DNA from: Arcicella rosea
GTDB taxonomy: Bacteria > Bacteroidota > Bacteroidia > Cytophagales > Spirosomataceae
Assembly: GCF_040543805.1 (NCBI RefSeq)
Contig: NZ_JBEUMS010000001.1
Location: 310,001 to 374,000 of the forward strand
Reading direction: 5' to 3'
DNA length: 64,000 nucleotides
A program made the translations under genes and the position numbers. Positions 43,923 to 54,078 of this stretch are shown here, piece by piece; within the stretch, counting starts at the first letter, position 1, and the number at the start of each line of letters is the position of its first letter. The notes beneath the pieces were generated by a model. That model saw only the letters and a list, made by a program, of their open reading frames with translations, was not told where the DNA came from and made no database searches.

Positions 43923-45842
43923 ATGAATCCTTCCACTTTGATTTGGCTCATTTTACTAACCCCACTCGCAGGGTTTATTATGCCAATTCTGTTGGGTAAA
44001 AAATATAATACTTTAGCCGCTTGGCTAAGTATCGCTTTAACAGGGCTAAACCTTATTTTTTCAATCGTACTTCTTCGTCAAAATCTACATGTTGCCAATC
44101 CACATTTGGTTTTCAATTGGTTTTTACTCGGAAAAGAAACTTACTCTTTTGGCTTCTTAACAGATTCACTTACGTTAATGATGTTGGTATTGGTAAACTT
44201 CATTGCTTTACTGGTACAGATTTTCTCATTAGAGTATATGGAAGAAGAACCCGACCAATATCGTTATGTTGGTTTTTTAAGTCTTTTCGTATTCTCGATG
44301 CTTGGCATTGTTTTGACCGATAATTTATTGGTAATGTATGCCTTCTGGGAATTGGTAGGTTTAAGTTCTTACTTACTAATTGGTTTCTGGTATCAAAAAC
44401 CAGAAGCAGTGAATGCTTCTAAAAAGGCATTTTTAGTGAATCGTGTGGGTGATGTTGGTTTTTTACTGGGGATTTTTCTAGCATATTATTTATTTGGTCA
44501 TAGCAATTTTCTGTCTTTCAGTAGCGAAATGGCGAATGTTCCAGATACTTCCTTAATTCCAGTAGCAGGCTTATTACTTTTCTGTGGATGTGTTGGTAAA
44601 TCAGCACAATTTCCATTGCATACTTGGTTGCCCGATGCCATGGAAGGACCAACGCCAGTTTCAGCATTGATTCACGCCGCCACAATGGTTGTTGCTGGGG
44701 TTTATTTATTGGCTCGTATTAATCCATTATTAGGTTTTGATGAATCTGTAATTGTAGCTTCAGTCGGCTGTATTACCATGCTGATGGGTTCCGTTTATGC
44801 GATTTTTCAAACAGATATTAAAAAGACTTTAGCATATTCTACCATTTCACAAGTAGGTTTGATGGTCGTTGGTTTGGGTTCTGATGCTTCTATTTTCCAT
44901 TTATTAACCCATGCTTTCTTTAAAGCTGGTTTGTTTTTAAGTGCGGGTTCTATTATTCATGCTTTGCATCATGCGGGACACGGTTTTGATGCACAAGACA
45001 TGCGCCTGATGGGCGGTTTACGCAAAAGGATGCCTTTTACTTTTGTTTGTTATATCGTTTGTTCGTTGGCTTTGGCGGGAATTCCATTCTTTTCTGGATT
45101 TTTATCGAAAGATTCTATTCTTGCACAAGTAATTGCACAGGCAGAACAACATCAAAGTATGGCTTTACATCTTATCAGCGTAGTGTTTTTCATCGGTATT
45201 CTATTGTCTGCATTTTATATGACTCGTCAGGTTTGGATGGTTTTCTTTGGTGAATTCAGAAATGAAAAAGCAGATGTATTTGCCATTCATGAAGGTTCTT
45301 GGAAAATCACTTTTCCTATCGGTTTATTAGCGATTTTATCCATTGGTTTTATATTTACTTTCAATCCACTCAATGCTGAAAGCACTTGGTTTTGGGAATT
45401 TATGAAACCTGAAATGGTAGAAAAAACGGGCGAAAATCATTGGGTAGCTTATCTTTCTACTACTTTGGCTGTGGCAGGAATTGCTTTAGGATATTTATCC
45501 AGAAATAAAGTTTTTGATTTTACAGTTCCGACTTTAGACGCTCTTTATCAAAAAGCCTTTGTTAATCCAGTCTTGAAAGCATCCGATTTACTACAAGGAT
45601 TGGATAAAGATTATCTTGACCGATTCGTAAATGTATTTGCCAAATTACAAGTCGTGATTGCTAGTATGATTGCTTGGTTTGATGCCAAATTTATTGATGG
45701 TATTCCGAATGTGATGGCATTTTTTGCTGGACAAATCGGGAAAATTACTCGTTCAGTGCAAGCGGGTAAAGTACAGCTTTATGTAGCCATGTCGTTTTTA
45801 GGCTTGATTGCATTGGTTATTTTTATCGTTTTTTCATCTTGA
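43923..45842 (+). CDS. nuoL: NADH-quinone oxidoreductase subunit L
   Basis: 639 residues, the expected length, with about 15-16 membrane helices. It is a proton-pumping antiporter-like subunit of complex I. Conserved parts: MYAFWELVGLSSYLLIGFWY, FPLHTWLPDAMEGPTPVSAL and the ISQVGLMVVGLGSDA helix, plus the C-terminal lateral helix region. nuoM follows after 45 bases. The other nuo genes are not upstream, so the complex I genes are split between loci. Confidence 0.96.
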   Translation: MNPSTLIWLILLTPLAGFIMPILLGKKYNTLAAWLSIALTGLNLIFSIVLLRQNLHVANPHLVFNWFLLGKETYSFGFLTDSLTLMMLVLVNFIALLVQIFSLEYMEEEPDQYRYVGFLSLFVFSMLGIVLTDNLLVMYAFWELVGLSSYLLIGFWYQKPEAVNASKKAFLVNRVGDVGFLLGIFLAYYLFGHSNFLSFSSEMANVPDTSLIPVAGLLLFCGCVGKSAQFPLHTWLPDAMEGPTPVSALIHAATMVVAGVYLLARINPLLGFDESVIVASVGCITMLMGSVYAIFQTDIKKTLAYSTISQVGLMVVGLGSDASIFHLLTHAFFKAGLFLSAGSIIHALHHAGHGFDAQDMRLMGGLRKRMPFTFVCYIVCSLALAGIPFFSGFLSKDSILAQVIAQAEQHQSMALHLISVVFFIGILLSAFYMTRQVWMVFFGEFRNEKADVFAIHEGSWKITFPIGLLAILSIGFIFTFNPLNAESTWFWEFMKPEMVEKTGENHWVAYLSTTLAVAGIALGYLSRNKVFDFTVPTLDALYQKAFVNPVLKASDLLQGLDKDYLDRFVNVFAKLQVVIASMIAWFDAKFIDGIPNVMAFFAGQIGKITRSVQAGKVQLYVAMSFLGLIALVIFIVFSS

Positions 45843-45887
45843 TATTGCGTTTGACACTCTATCGAACACAATTTTTCTTATATCATT

Positions 45888-47543
45888 ATGCCCATTTTAT
45901 CAGTACTTATATTTTTACCATTGATTGCTTCGTTGGTTGTGGCTTTTTCTCCAGACCAATTCAAAGCTTATTTCAAATGGTTTACGCTAGGCGTTACAGC
46001 GATAGAATTAGCGATTTGTATTTACTTATACCAAAATTTCAACCACGATGTTGCCGATTATCAATTCCTTGAACAATTGGATTGGATAACGCTACCATTG
46101 GGAAATTTGGGTGTCGGTTCTATCGACTACCTTTTGGGTGTAGATGGCATCAGTATGCCTATGGTTTTATTAACGGGCATTGTGATGTTTGTTGGAGCAA
46201 TTTCCTCTTTCCAAATTGAACAAAAAGAAAGAGGCTATTTTTCACTTTACTTGTTACTATCAGGTTCGGTGATTGGCTGTTTTATGGCTTTAGATATGTT
46301 TTTGTTCTACCTTTTCTTTGAATTCATGCTTTTACCAATGTACTTTTTGATTGGTATTTGGGGCGGACCAAGAAAAGAATATGCTTCTATCAAGTTTTTC
46401 CTTTATACTTTATTTGGGTCAATTTTCATCTTAATTGTGATGATTGCCCTTTATCTTTCTGTAGTTGACCCTGTAGAAACGGCTGTCAGAATTGGTTTAA
46501 TTAATGATGTTTCGGAAATCACGCCACAAATTATTACAGAAGTACAAAACTTATTGAAAGACCTAAAAATTCCTTCAGAACAAATTGTACATACTTTCGA
46601 TTTACGATTTATGCCAGATGCAGGTAATTTCCTTCCTGATTCTTGGTTGAATATTTTATCTGGAACGCAGATTTTCAGTTTCTCAGCTCGTGCTTTAGCT
46701 TTTATTTTATTAATGATTGGCTTCGGTATTAAACTGCCAGCCGTGCCCGTGCATACTTGGTTACCAGATGCTCACGTGGAAGCACCAACGCCAGTTTCAG
46801 TTGTACTTGCAGGAATTTTATTGAAAATCGGTGGTTATGGATTTTTAAGAATCGCTTATCCTATTTTTCCAGAAGTAGCTACAGAATACGCTTTTGTGAT
46901 TGTTGCCTTTGGGGTATTATCGATTATTTACGGAGCATTCAACGCCTTAGCCATGAACGATTTGAAGAAAATGATTGCTTACTCTTCGGTTTCGCACATG
47001 GGTTTTGTACTATTAGGAATTGGCTCATTAACTAGCGAAGGTATCAACGGAGCGGTATATCAAATGTTTTCGCATGGAGTACTTTCTGCAATGTTGTTTT
47101 TATTGGTGGGTGTTTTGTACGACCGCACACACGACCGCCGTATTGATAGCTATCAAGGTTTGGCGAATAAAATGCCTCTTTACACAGCCATGACGGCTAT
47201 TGCCTTTTTTGCCTCTTTGGGTTTACCTGCTTTTTCAGGTTTTATTGGCGAAGTATTTACTTTGATGGGCGGTTTTAATAGTCCATTAATTCCAAGATGG
47301 TTAACGGCAATCGCTGCATTTGGTTTGGTTTTAGGTGCTGGTTATTTCCTTTGGACCTTACAAAGAATTTTCTTTGGGAAGTACTGGGTAAGACAATTTG
47401 AAGGAGTTTTAGAAGACTTAAATTTCAGAGAAAAAATAATGCTTTATCCTTTATCAATCTTGGCTTTGGTATTTGGTATTTTCCCTCATCTCATTTTTGA
47501 TTTGACGAACGCTACCATTTCAGAACTGTTGAAATTGTTTTAA
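45888..47543 (+). CDS. nuoM: NADH-quinone oxidoreductase subunit M
   Basis: 551 residues, all-helical membrane protein. It has LLGVDGISMPMVLLTGIVMF, YFLFFEFMLLPMYFLIGIWG with the conserved Glu of TM5, LPAVPVHTWLPDAHVEAPTP and VSHMGFVLLGIGS, all typical of NuoM. Its stop codon directly abuts the stop codon of the opposite-strand histidine kinase gene. Confidence 0.96.
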   Translation: MPILSVLIFLPLIASLVVAFSPDQFKAYFKWFTLGVTAIELAICIYLYQNFNHDVADYQFLEQLDWITLPLGNLGVGSIDYLLGVDGISMPMVLLTGIVMFVGAISSFQIEQKERGYFSLYLLLSGSVIGCFMALDMFLFYLFFEFMLLPMYFLIGIWGGPRKEYASIKFFLYTLFGSIFILIVMIALYLSVVDPVETAVRIGLINDVSEITPQIITEVQNLLKDLKIPSEQIVHTFDLRFMPDAGNFLPDSWLNILSGTQIFSFSARALAFILLMIGFGIKLPAVPVHTWLPDAHVEAPTPVSVVLAGILLKIGGYGFLRIAYPIFPEVATEYAFVIVAFGVLSIIYGAFNALAMNDLKKMIAYSSVSHMGFVLLGIGSLTSEGINGAVYQMFSHGVLSAMLFLLVGVLYDRTHDRRIDSYQGLANKMPLYTAMTAIAFFASLGLPAFSGFIGEVFTLMGGFNSPLIPRWLTAIAAFGLVLGAGYFLWTLQRIFFGKYWVRQFEGVLEDLNFREKIMLYPLSILALVFGIFPHLIFDLTNATISELLKLF

Positions 47544-48554
47544 CTAATAAGGCATTTTAATAATGGCTGATACTTTTCCTTGAGCATTCATAATTTTCAA
47601 AGAAGCATTATCGCCATATTGTAATTCAAGGCGTTTTTTAAGGTTTTCTAGTCCAATACCTCCTTCATTACTTTTAGGTCTTGGATCAAAAACACCAGAG
47701 TTTTCAACACTTAAAATGATATAACCTTTTTCAGTATTGGCAGTAACTCTGATATGTCCACCAGATTTTAATTGACCGATTCCATGTTTTACAGCATTTT
47801 CTAAAAGCGTATTGATAGTCATTGGCATAATTAAAATATTTCCAATGTCATCTTGAATCTGGAAATCATATTCTAATCGAGTATCAAAGCGTAGTTTTTC
47901 AAGAGAAAGGTAATTTTCAGCCAAACGAAGTTCTTCGCTAAGTGTTGCTTTTTGTTGTTCGCCAAGATTCAAAGAAAGTCTGAGTAAGTCAGATAATTGA
48001 ATGATAGATTCACGAGCCTGAACATTATCAATAAGAGTCAATGCTTTAATACTATTCAAAGCATTGAATAAAAAATGAGGATTTAACTGTTTTTTAAGGC
48101 TTTCTAATTTTGATATTCTTAACAGATTTTCAGTATGAGATTCTCTTTGTTTTCTATCTTGATAAATACTGAGAAAACGAAACAAGTTAAAAAACATAAA
48201 CCAAGGCAAGACTTTCCATACATTTTTCAGGAAAATCACGATAAAAGCCTCAAAAGAAGTATCTGAATAATTATATAACTGATAATCAAGAACAGTATAA
48301 ATCGAGCCTATTGACAAAGCACCTACCATCGGGAAAAGCGCATTTTGAAGATGAGTAATATCATCTGGATGGAAGCGCCCGATAATAATTTTATAAAAGT
48401 GACTTGAAATTAGACCTGTAAAAAAATAAAGTATTAAATAAATAGTTTTAGTAGATTGGTTGAAATCTGTAAATTCAATGTGTTGGATAGAAAGAAGTGT
48501 GACAATCGACCAGCAGAACATTTGAATCAACCAGTAGAATTTAGTTTTATTCAT
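47544..48554 (-). CDS. LytS-type sensor histidine kinase inserted between nuoM and nuoN
   Basis: 336 residues from the ATG at 48554; a GTG at 48611 would add 19. The shorter start is favoured because TACTTTTG, a -7-like box, lies at 48600-48593. Four or five N-terminal membrane helices are followed by the His_kinase domain: LKKQLNPHFLFNALNSIKAL, with the phospho-acceptor His at ~160, then the ATPase N-box NTLLENAVKHGIG and a GIGLENLKKRLELQYG G-box. No LytTR regulator is adjacent, so its partner is elsewhere. It is convergent with nuoM and divergent from nuoN. Confidence 0.88.
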   Translation of the reverse strand: MNKTKFYWLIQMFCWSIVTLLSIQHIEFTDFNQSTKTIYLILYFFTGLISSHFYKIIIGRFHPDDITHLQNALFPMVGALSIGSIYTVLDYQLYNYSDTSFEAFIVIFLKNVWKVLPWFMFFNLFRFLSIYQDRKQRESHTENLLRISKLESLKKQLNPHFLFNALNSIKALTLIDNVQARESIIQLSDLLRLSLNLGEQQKATLSEELRLAENYLSLEKLRFDTRLEYDFQIQDDIGNILIMPMTINTLLENAVKHGIGQLKSGGHIRVTANTEKGYIILSVENSGVFDPRPKSNEGGIGLENLKKRLELQYGDNASLKIMNAQGKVSAIIKMPY

Positions 48555-48628
48555 AATTTTACTAAAATTGAAGTTAAACTCAAACATAACAACAAAAGTA
48601 GAATAAAACACGCTTGCGAAGAAAAATA

Positions 48629-50155
48629 ATGACCAAAATAATATACTTACCCGATTTACTTGCCCATATTCTTGATAGTTTGAGCATCATTTCTCCAGAA
48701 GTCTTTCTGGGGGCGGTCTTTTTACTCCTTATTATTGCTGAATTATTCCTTTATAAATACGCTTCTCAAAAATTTGATTTATCTGAAAGTACTAACGAAA
48801 ACGCTTATCAAAATACGTTGTGGGGTATCTCTTTAATTTCAGTTTTAATTGCTCTGAATCAAATTGTGCAACAATTTTCAAATACAAATGATACATTTTT
48901 GTTTGGACAAATGCTGATATTAGATAGCAAAGCCATTTTCTTTAAAGTACTCTGTACACTTTCTGTCATTATTCTATTGGCACATATTTATGTTTCAAAA
49001 AGAAAATACGCTGGCGAATTCTACCCTTTGATAATTAGTGTGTTGATTGGTTTAAATCTAATGACGATGTCGGTGAATTTATTAATGATTTACCTTTCTA
49101 TCGAAATCGTTTCTATTTCATCCTATATTCTTACAGCATTTAATAAAACGAAAAAGGCTTCTGAAGGTGGTTTAAAATATATCCTATTTGGTGCAGCTGC
49201 TTCGGCAGTTATGCTTTATGGAATGTCATTATTATATGGCATGACGGGCACTTTAAACATTGCTTCGCCAGACTTTTCAAGAGGGATTGCTCAAACAGAT
49301 AATATTGCTTCAACCATTGCGATTGTACTAACACTTTGTGGATTTTTATTTAAAATATCAGCGAGTCCATTTCATATCTGGACACCCGATGTGTATCAAT
49401 CTGCTCCCACTCCGATTGTCGCTTTCTTTGCTGTAGCACCAAAAATTGCAGCTTTTCTTGTCATTATTCGTTTTTACTCTGCTGTTCCGAACGACTTGCA
49501 AGTACTTACAGCTGTAATCGCTTTGGCAAGTATTACTTTCGGGAATTTCTCGGCTTTATGGCAAAAAGATACCAAAAGATTATTGGCTTATTCAACCATT
49601 GCTCATACAGGTTTTATGTTGATTGGCTTGGTAACGCTTTCTGAATTAGGAGTAAAAAGTGTAGTTTTTTACTTAATCGTAAGTTTGTTTACTAATTTTT
49701 CAGCCTTTTTGTTGATTGATTTAGCCGCTAATAGAACTGGCAATGATGTTCCAGAAAATTCTTCAAAATTCTCTATCGACAATTTTAAAGGATTAGGAAG
49801 AATCAATCCATTGTTTGGTACATTGGTTGTAATCGTGATGATTTCATTGGCAGGTTTACCTCCTACTGCTGGTTTCTTTGCGAAACTCAATGTATTTTCA
49901 GCACTTTGGGAAGCCTACCAATTATCAGGAAAACAAATCTTATTATTACTCTTCGCTTTTGGCTTACTGAATACTGTAATTTCTTTATTCTTCTACTTAA
50001 AAATTCCTTTCTTGATGTTCTTTAAAGAAAGTGAAGAAGGCAAAACTTTTAAACTCAATATCGGACAATTAGCCTTAGCAATACTTTTGGTTTTACCAAT
50101 TTTAGGCTTATTCTTCAAAGCTGATTGGTTGATGAATATCATCAGCCAATTATAA
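48629..50155 (+). CDS. nuoN: NADH-quinone oxidoreductase subunit N
   Basis: 508 residues from the ATG at 48629; a TTG five codons earlier is rejected. The NuoN signatures are LSIEIVSISSYILTAFNK, FHIWTPDVYQSAPTPIVAFF and LLAYSTIAHTGFMLIGLV. It is the third antiporter-like subunit of complex I. It is separated from nuoM by the opposite-strand kinase gene, so it must have its own promoter in the 74-base gap or depend on read-through across the antisense kinase. Confidence 0.95.
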   Translation: MTKIIYLPDLLAHILDSLSIISPEVFLGAVFLLLIIAELFLYKYASQKFDLSESTNENAYQNTLWGISLISVLIALNQIVQQFSNTNDTFLFGQMLILDSKAIFFKVLCTLSVIILLAHIYVSKRKYAGEFYPLIISVLIGLNLMTMSVNLLMIYLSIEIVSISSYILTAFNKTKKASEGGLKYILFGAAASAVMLYGMSLLYGMTGTLNIASPDFSRGIAQTDNIASTIAIVLTLCGFLFKISASPFHIWTPDVYQSAPTPIVAFFAVAPKIAAFLVIIRFYSAVPNDLQVLTAVIALASITFGNFSALWQKDTKRLLAYSTIAHTGFMLIGLVTLSELGVKSVVFYLIVSLFTNFSAFLLIDLAANRTGNDVPENSSKFSIDNFKGLGRINPLFGTLVVIVMISLAGLPPTAGFFAKLNVFSALWEAYQLSGKQILLLLFAFGLLNTVISLFFYLKIPFLMFFKESEEGKTFKLNIGQLALAILLVLPILGLFFKADWLMNIISQL

Positions 50156-50157
50156 GT

Positions 50158-50667
50158 TTATTTAAGGTAAACACCCATTCTGCTTTCGTCATCTAACACA
50201 ACAGAAACGTATTCGCTTAAAGTTGTTGAAAGTTCATAACCCACGTAGTCGGCCATGATAGGAAAACGACGATAATTTCTATCAACAATTACAGCTACTT
50301 GAATGCGTTTTACGGGAATACTTAAAAATGGAGATAATGAATAAGCTAATGTTCTGCCACTATTCAGTACGTCGTCAACAACGATGATGGTTTTGCGCTC
50401 TAAAAATCTTTCGTCGCAGTCAAATTCTACTGGACTTTCGTAAGTAATATCTTTATCGACATCAATCAATACGGCACTGGCTTCTAAAGGAGAAATCTCT
50501 CTAAGTGTAGATGCTAATAATTTAGCGAAAGCATGACCTTGCCCTCTGATTCCAGCAATGACAATATCCGACTCTTCAAAATTATTTTCATAAATTTCAA
50601 AAGCAATTCTTCTAATTTTTTGAAGTACTTGTGTCTGACTCAGGATTTGGCTTTCGATAAGTTCCAT
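50158..50667 (-). CDS. PyrR-like phosphoribosyltransferase
   Basis: 169 residues, a type I phosphoribosyltransferase. The PRPP loop IIVVDDVLNSGRTLAYSL (residues ~94-111) is perfect, and the ARG-loop region DIVIAGIRGQGHAFAKLL precedes it. The size fits PyrR/uracil phosphoribosyltransferase-like proteins, which use PRPP and a nucleobase and may bind pyr mRNA. No pyr genes are nearby, so the substrate remains open. It is convergent with nuoN, only 2 bases apart, without a visible terminator. Confidence 0.82.
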   Translation of the reverse strand: MELIESQILSQTQVLQKIRRIAFEIYENNFEESDIVIAGIRGQGHAFAKLLASTLREISPLEASAVLIDVDKDITYESPVEFDCDERFLERKTIIVVDDVLNSGRTLAYSLSPFLSIPVKRIQVAVIVDRNYRRFPIMADYVGYELSTTLSEYVSVVLDDESRMGVYLK

Positions 50668-50909
50668 AATTTACAATTCTTGAAAAGTCTTGGATATTTT
50701 TTCATTAAGATGTTAAAATTAGCATTCAAAAGCACCTAAAACAAATCATTAAAGGTAATTTACCCATAATTTCATCTTGTACTTAAATTAATTACAGTCC
50801 AAGAATTGTATGATGAAATCATTAATTTGATGCTGATAAAGCTCTTCACTACAAAACTTCCTTATTTTTTGTACCTTTGTGTTCTGAATCACCAAATTTT
50901 ATTACAGAC

Positions 50910-51467
50910 ATGGCAAAAGGATACGCTCAGTCACAACAAAGACGAGTACAACAACCAATTCAATCAAATCCGTTAGCAATCAAAACCAAAAAGTTTGCCC
51001 TTGAAAAAAATAAATTCATCGGAATAAACATGATGCAACTCATTAAAAATCAATGGTATTGGGGATTTGTGCCTTTAGCATTAATTTTTATCAACGTAAT
51101 CGTAAACCTTACTGGTGTTTATCATAATTACTGGATTTATGTTTTAACAATTATCGGGGCATTAGCTTATTTGATTTTCTGGGCAATTCAATTTACAGGT
51201 GTTACTCAATTAGAACAATACAAGCAACTTTTTAGTAAATATCGTTACGAAATTGACAGTCGCCAGATTTTGATGAAATTGAATGACACAGAAGGAGGCG
51301 TTATTAAATGGGATATGATTAAAAATGCTAGAAAAACCAAAGAAGCATTTATCTTAGATATGGGTCAATATCAATTTATTTACTTGCCATTCACAGTATT
51401 TAATAATGATAGCGATAAGAAATTATTAGATAGAATATTGAAAGATAAAGGATACGAAATCGCCTAA
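50910..51467 (+). CDS. YcxB-like membrane protein
   Basis: 185 residues from the ATG at 50910. A TACCTTTG -7 box at 50872-50879 lies just upstream, excluding the longer frame that begins at 50877. Two adjacent membrane helices (WGFVPLALIFINVIVNLTGV; WIYVLTIIGALAYLIFWAIQ) precede a soluble C-terminal domain (YRYEIDSRQILMKLNDTEGG; IKWDMIKNARKTKEAFILDM) of the YcxB-like type. The function is unknown. Confidence 0.75.
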   Translation: MAKGYAQSQQRRVQQPIQSNPLAIKTKKFALEKNKFIGINMMQLIKNQWYWGFVPLALIFINVIVNLTGVYHNYWIYVLTIIGALAYLIFWAIQFTGVTQLEQYKQLFSKYRYEIDSRQILMKLNDTEGGVIKWDMIKNARKTKEAFILDMGQYQFIYLPFTVFNNDSDKKLLDRILKDKGYEIA

Positions 51468-51511
51468 ATCTAATTTTCGTACGTGAAGATATGTACGGAA
51501 AGTATTTAATA

Positions 51512-51546
51512 AAAATCCCCTGCAAACCGTGTTTGTAGGGGATTTT
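51512..51546. terminator. Bidirectional terminator
   Basis: AAAATCCCCTGCAAAC pairs with GTTTGTAGGGGATTTT (one mismatch) around CGT, with T-runs on both strands, between convergent genes. Confidence 0.9.
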
Positions 51547-51551
51547 ATTTT

Positions 51552-52091
51552 TTAAGTAAACTCTTTTAAAAACTCTTTATAGTTAAAAATCACCCAGAAA
51601 GTAAACATAACAGTTGTTATTACTACTATCAATAAACAAGCCTTGAGAGACGAAAAAATAACATCTTCTTTTATTGATTCATAAGTTAAATCTTTGCAAG
51701 ATATGTTTTGTTCAGGATTACTTGCTAAGTATTGGACACAAATTGTTTGACCTATTTCTCCTTCGTAACTTTTAAAAGTTGTACCTACATAACTTTCTCC
51801 AGCAATAGAGAATTTAAACTCCCCAAGAGAACCAATACTTCTTCTTGATGAACTCTTCTTTCTAACAATAACCGCTCTAGTTTCAACAGGATTTTTTAAC
51901 ACAGCGTCTCTAACCGAATTTCGGTTAACCACTTGAAATAAAATTATACTAAAAATAAACAGAGAAATACCAATCCAAAGTAAAAGCATAAAACGAATAA
52001 ATGATTTTACTTTATCCCGATTTAGTTTTCTACTTTTACGTTGTGATTTTGCATTTTCTCTAACTAATGCTCTTTTTAATCTCCTATTCAA
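51552..52091 (-). CDS. Small two-span membrane protein, unknown function
   Basis: 179 residues. The N-terminal 28 residues are very basic (MNRRLKRALVRENAKSQRKS). Membrane helices are at ~32-52 (FMLLLWIGISLFIFSIILFQ) and ~148-170. The loop between them (~55-145) has beta-like strands and two cysteines (CVQYLASNPEQNISC), and reads like a DUF3592-type domain (RAVIVRKKSS...GEFKFSIAGESYVG...). That assignment is tentative. It lies 24 bases downstream of the S41 protease gene on the same strand. Confidence 0.6.
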   Translation of the reverse strand: MNRRLKRALVRENAKSQRKSRKLNRDKVKSFIRFMLLLWIGISLFIFSIILFQVVNRNSVRDAVLKNPVETRAVIVRKKSSSRRSIGSLGEFKFSIAGESYVGTTFKSYEGEIGQTICVQYLASNPEQNISCKDLTYESIKEDVIFSSLKACLLIVVITTVMFTFWVIFNYKEFLKEFT

Positions 52092-52115
52092 TGTTGCAAG
52101 TTTAATAAGGTATTA

Positions 52116-53810
52116 CTACTGCTTACCCGAATGCGTAAGGGTTTCAACCATTTCACCACGAGCTAGTTTTTCTGCTTTTTCAAAGTTTTGTAATGCTTTT
52201 TGCAATGTTTCATCAAAAGACATCAATACTTGATAATATTCATTATTCAAGGTTCTGTTGGTTTTTCTTTGCCAAATATTTCTAGCCACTAAAGCTTTTA
52301 CTTGTCCTCGGATATAATTGGCTGAACGCTCATAATCTTTGGCTGAATATTTGATTTTTGCTTGTGTTGCCAGTTTTTGTAAATCTGCCATCATGGCATC
52401 AGTCACAACAAATTGTTTTGAAAAATCCTTGAAACTAAGTTTATCCAAAGCCTTCAAATTGTTATTTGCATAATTCAAAGCATATTCTCTGATGACATTC
52501 TTGCTAAATAATTCGGTTAAATACTTAGAATAATAAGTAGTGTCTCTTGCCACAAATACATCTGGTGTGATACCACCGCCACCATAAACTATTCTACCCG
52601 CAACAGTTTTATATTTTAATTTCTCGTTAAATTTGATACTGTCAGAACTAAAAAATTCTCCGCTTTTTATTCGTTGTTCATAGTCTTTTTCGTAATCTTC
52701 TTCTTTTCCTAAAGCATAAGGTTTTTGAATACTTCTGCCACTTGGCGTGTAATATCTCGAAATAGTCAATCTTAATTCTGAACCATCATGTAAAGTAATT
52801 GGCATTTGTACCAAACCTTTTCCAAACGAACGTCTGCCGACAATCAAAGCACGATCATTATCTTGCAAAGCTCCTGCTACAATTTCAGAAGCCGAAGCAC
52901 TGTTTTCATCTACTAATACAATCACTGCTCCTTTTTCAAAAATACCTTCTTGACGAGTAAAAGTTTGTGAATCAAACTTTGTGCCTTTGCCATCTGTGTA
53001 AACAATCAGTCTATCGTCTGATAACAATTCATCAACCATTTTCTCGGCACGGTCTTTATATCCTCCAGGGTTTCCACGTAAATCAAGTACTAATCTTTTT
53101 AAACCTTGCGATTTCAAAGAAGTTAATACTTTTTTAAATTCATCATAAGTAGATTCTGTAAAACGATCAACTTTGATATATCCCGTTTGGTTATCCATCA
53201 TAAATCCTGCATTGATTGAATAAGAAGGGATTCTATCACGAGTAACCGTAAAAGTTCTGACTTTACTTTCCCCGTTTCTTACAATTTCAAGGTTTACTTC
53301 GCTTCCTCTTGGTCCTCTGAGTTTACTAAATATCAAACTTGAATTTACTTTTTGTCCAATCAGTGAAACACCATCTGCTTTTATCAATCGGTCGCCACTT
53401 TTAATGCCTACTACATCCGAAGGACCACCCACCATCGCATTAACAACATAAACGGTATCATTAAAAACATTGAATTCAATACCAATGCCATCAAAACCGG
53501 ACTCTAATTGTGAACGTGCCGCTGCTACATCTTCTGTTGAAAAATAGGAAGTATGAGGGTCTAATTTCTCTAACATTTTTTTGATAGAAAACTCTACCAA
53601 AGAATCTGTACTGACAGAATCTACATAATTGGTTTCAACCAAAGAAAGTACTTCACGATATTTTGCAATACCTTTTGCAACATTATTCATCCTCGACTGA
53701 CCACCAAAGAAATTGGCACCAACAAGCATACCTATCACCAAAGTAAAAGCAATGATAATGGGAAGTCTGACACTCATTGGAGAATTATTTACGGGCTTAT
53801 TTTCCTTCAT
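52116..53810 (-). CDS. S41-family C-terminal processing peptidase
   Basis: 564 residues. It has one N-terminal membrane anchor (~15-35), an N-terminal helical domain, a PDZ domain (~95-180: GIGIEFNVFNDTVYVVNAMV, GIKSGDRLIKADG) and the S41 catalytic core: DLRGNPGGYKDRAEKMVDEL, the Ser in DENSASASEIVAGAL (~307) and the Lys in RRSFGKGLVQ (~332). A helical C-terminal extension follows. Tail-specific proteases of this kind trim or degrade periplasmic proteins. Confidence 0.94.
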   Translation of the reverse strand: MKENKPVNNSPMSVRLPIIIAFTLVIGMLVGANFFGGQSRMNNVAKGIAKYREVLSLVETNYVDSVSTDSLVEFSIKKMLEKLDPHTSYFSTEDVAAARSQLESGFDGIGIEFNVFNDTVYVVNAMVGGPSDVVGIKSGDRLIKADGVSLIGQKVNSSLIFSKLRGPRGSEVNLEIVRNGESKVRTFTVTRDRIPSYSINAGFMMDNQTGYIKVDRFTESTYDEFKKVLTSLKSQGLKRLVLDLRGNPGGYKDRAEKMVDELLSDDRLIVYTDGKGTKFDSQTFTRQEGIFEKGAVIVLVDENSASASEIVAGALQDNDRALIVGRRSFGKGLVQMPITLHDGSELRLTISRYYTPSGRSIQKPYALGKEEDYEKDYEQRIKSGEFFSSDSIKFNEKLKYKTVAGRIVYGGGGITPDVFVARDTTYYSKYLTELFSKNVIREYALNYANNNLKALDKLSFKDFSKQFVVTDAMMADLQKLATQAKIKYSAKDYERSANYIRGQVKALVARNIWQRKTNRTLNNEYYQVLMSFDETLQKALQNFEKAEKLARGEMVETLTHSGKQ

Positions 53811-53949
53811 CTTTTAATCAAAAAATTATTTTAACAACAAAATACCAATAAATTCTTAAAAAGCATATAATGTTCTACCTTTTTCAGCAGGAATAGGTTT
53901 TTTAATAACGATGAATCCTTTCGGAAAATATTTGCCCAATAAAATGATG

Positions 53950-53957
53950 TAACTTTG
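53950..53957 (+). promoter_or_regulatory. Possible -7 box upstream of ruvX
   Basis: TAACTTTG matches TAnnTTTG. The nearest TTG is 15 bases upstream, slightly short. The ATG of ruvX is about 120 bases downstream. Confidence 0.35.
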
Positions 53958-54078
53958 TAAGATAATAAATCAAAAATACTTCAACCCTAGCTCTACTATT
54001 CTGAAGAAAGATTTTTTCCAATTCAATTTCTTTCTCTTGAATATTTAAAAGAGTAATGGCTGAAGTAATTCAAATACA

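Noticed and set aside
45839..46072. 77-residue frame overlapping nuoL end and nuoM start
   Set aside because: It lies almost wholly within the clear nuoM coding region in another frame.
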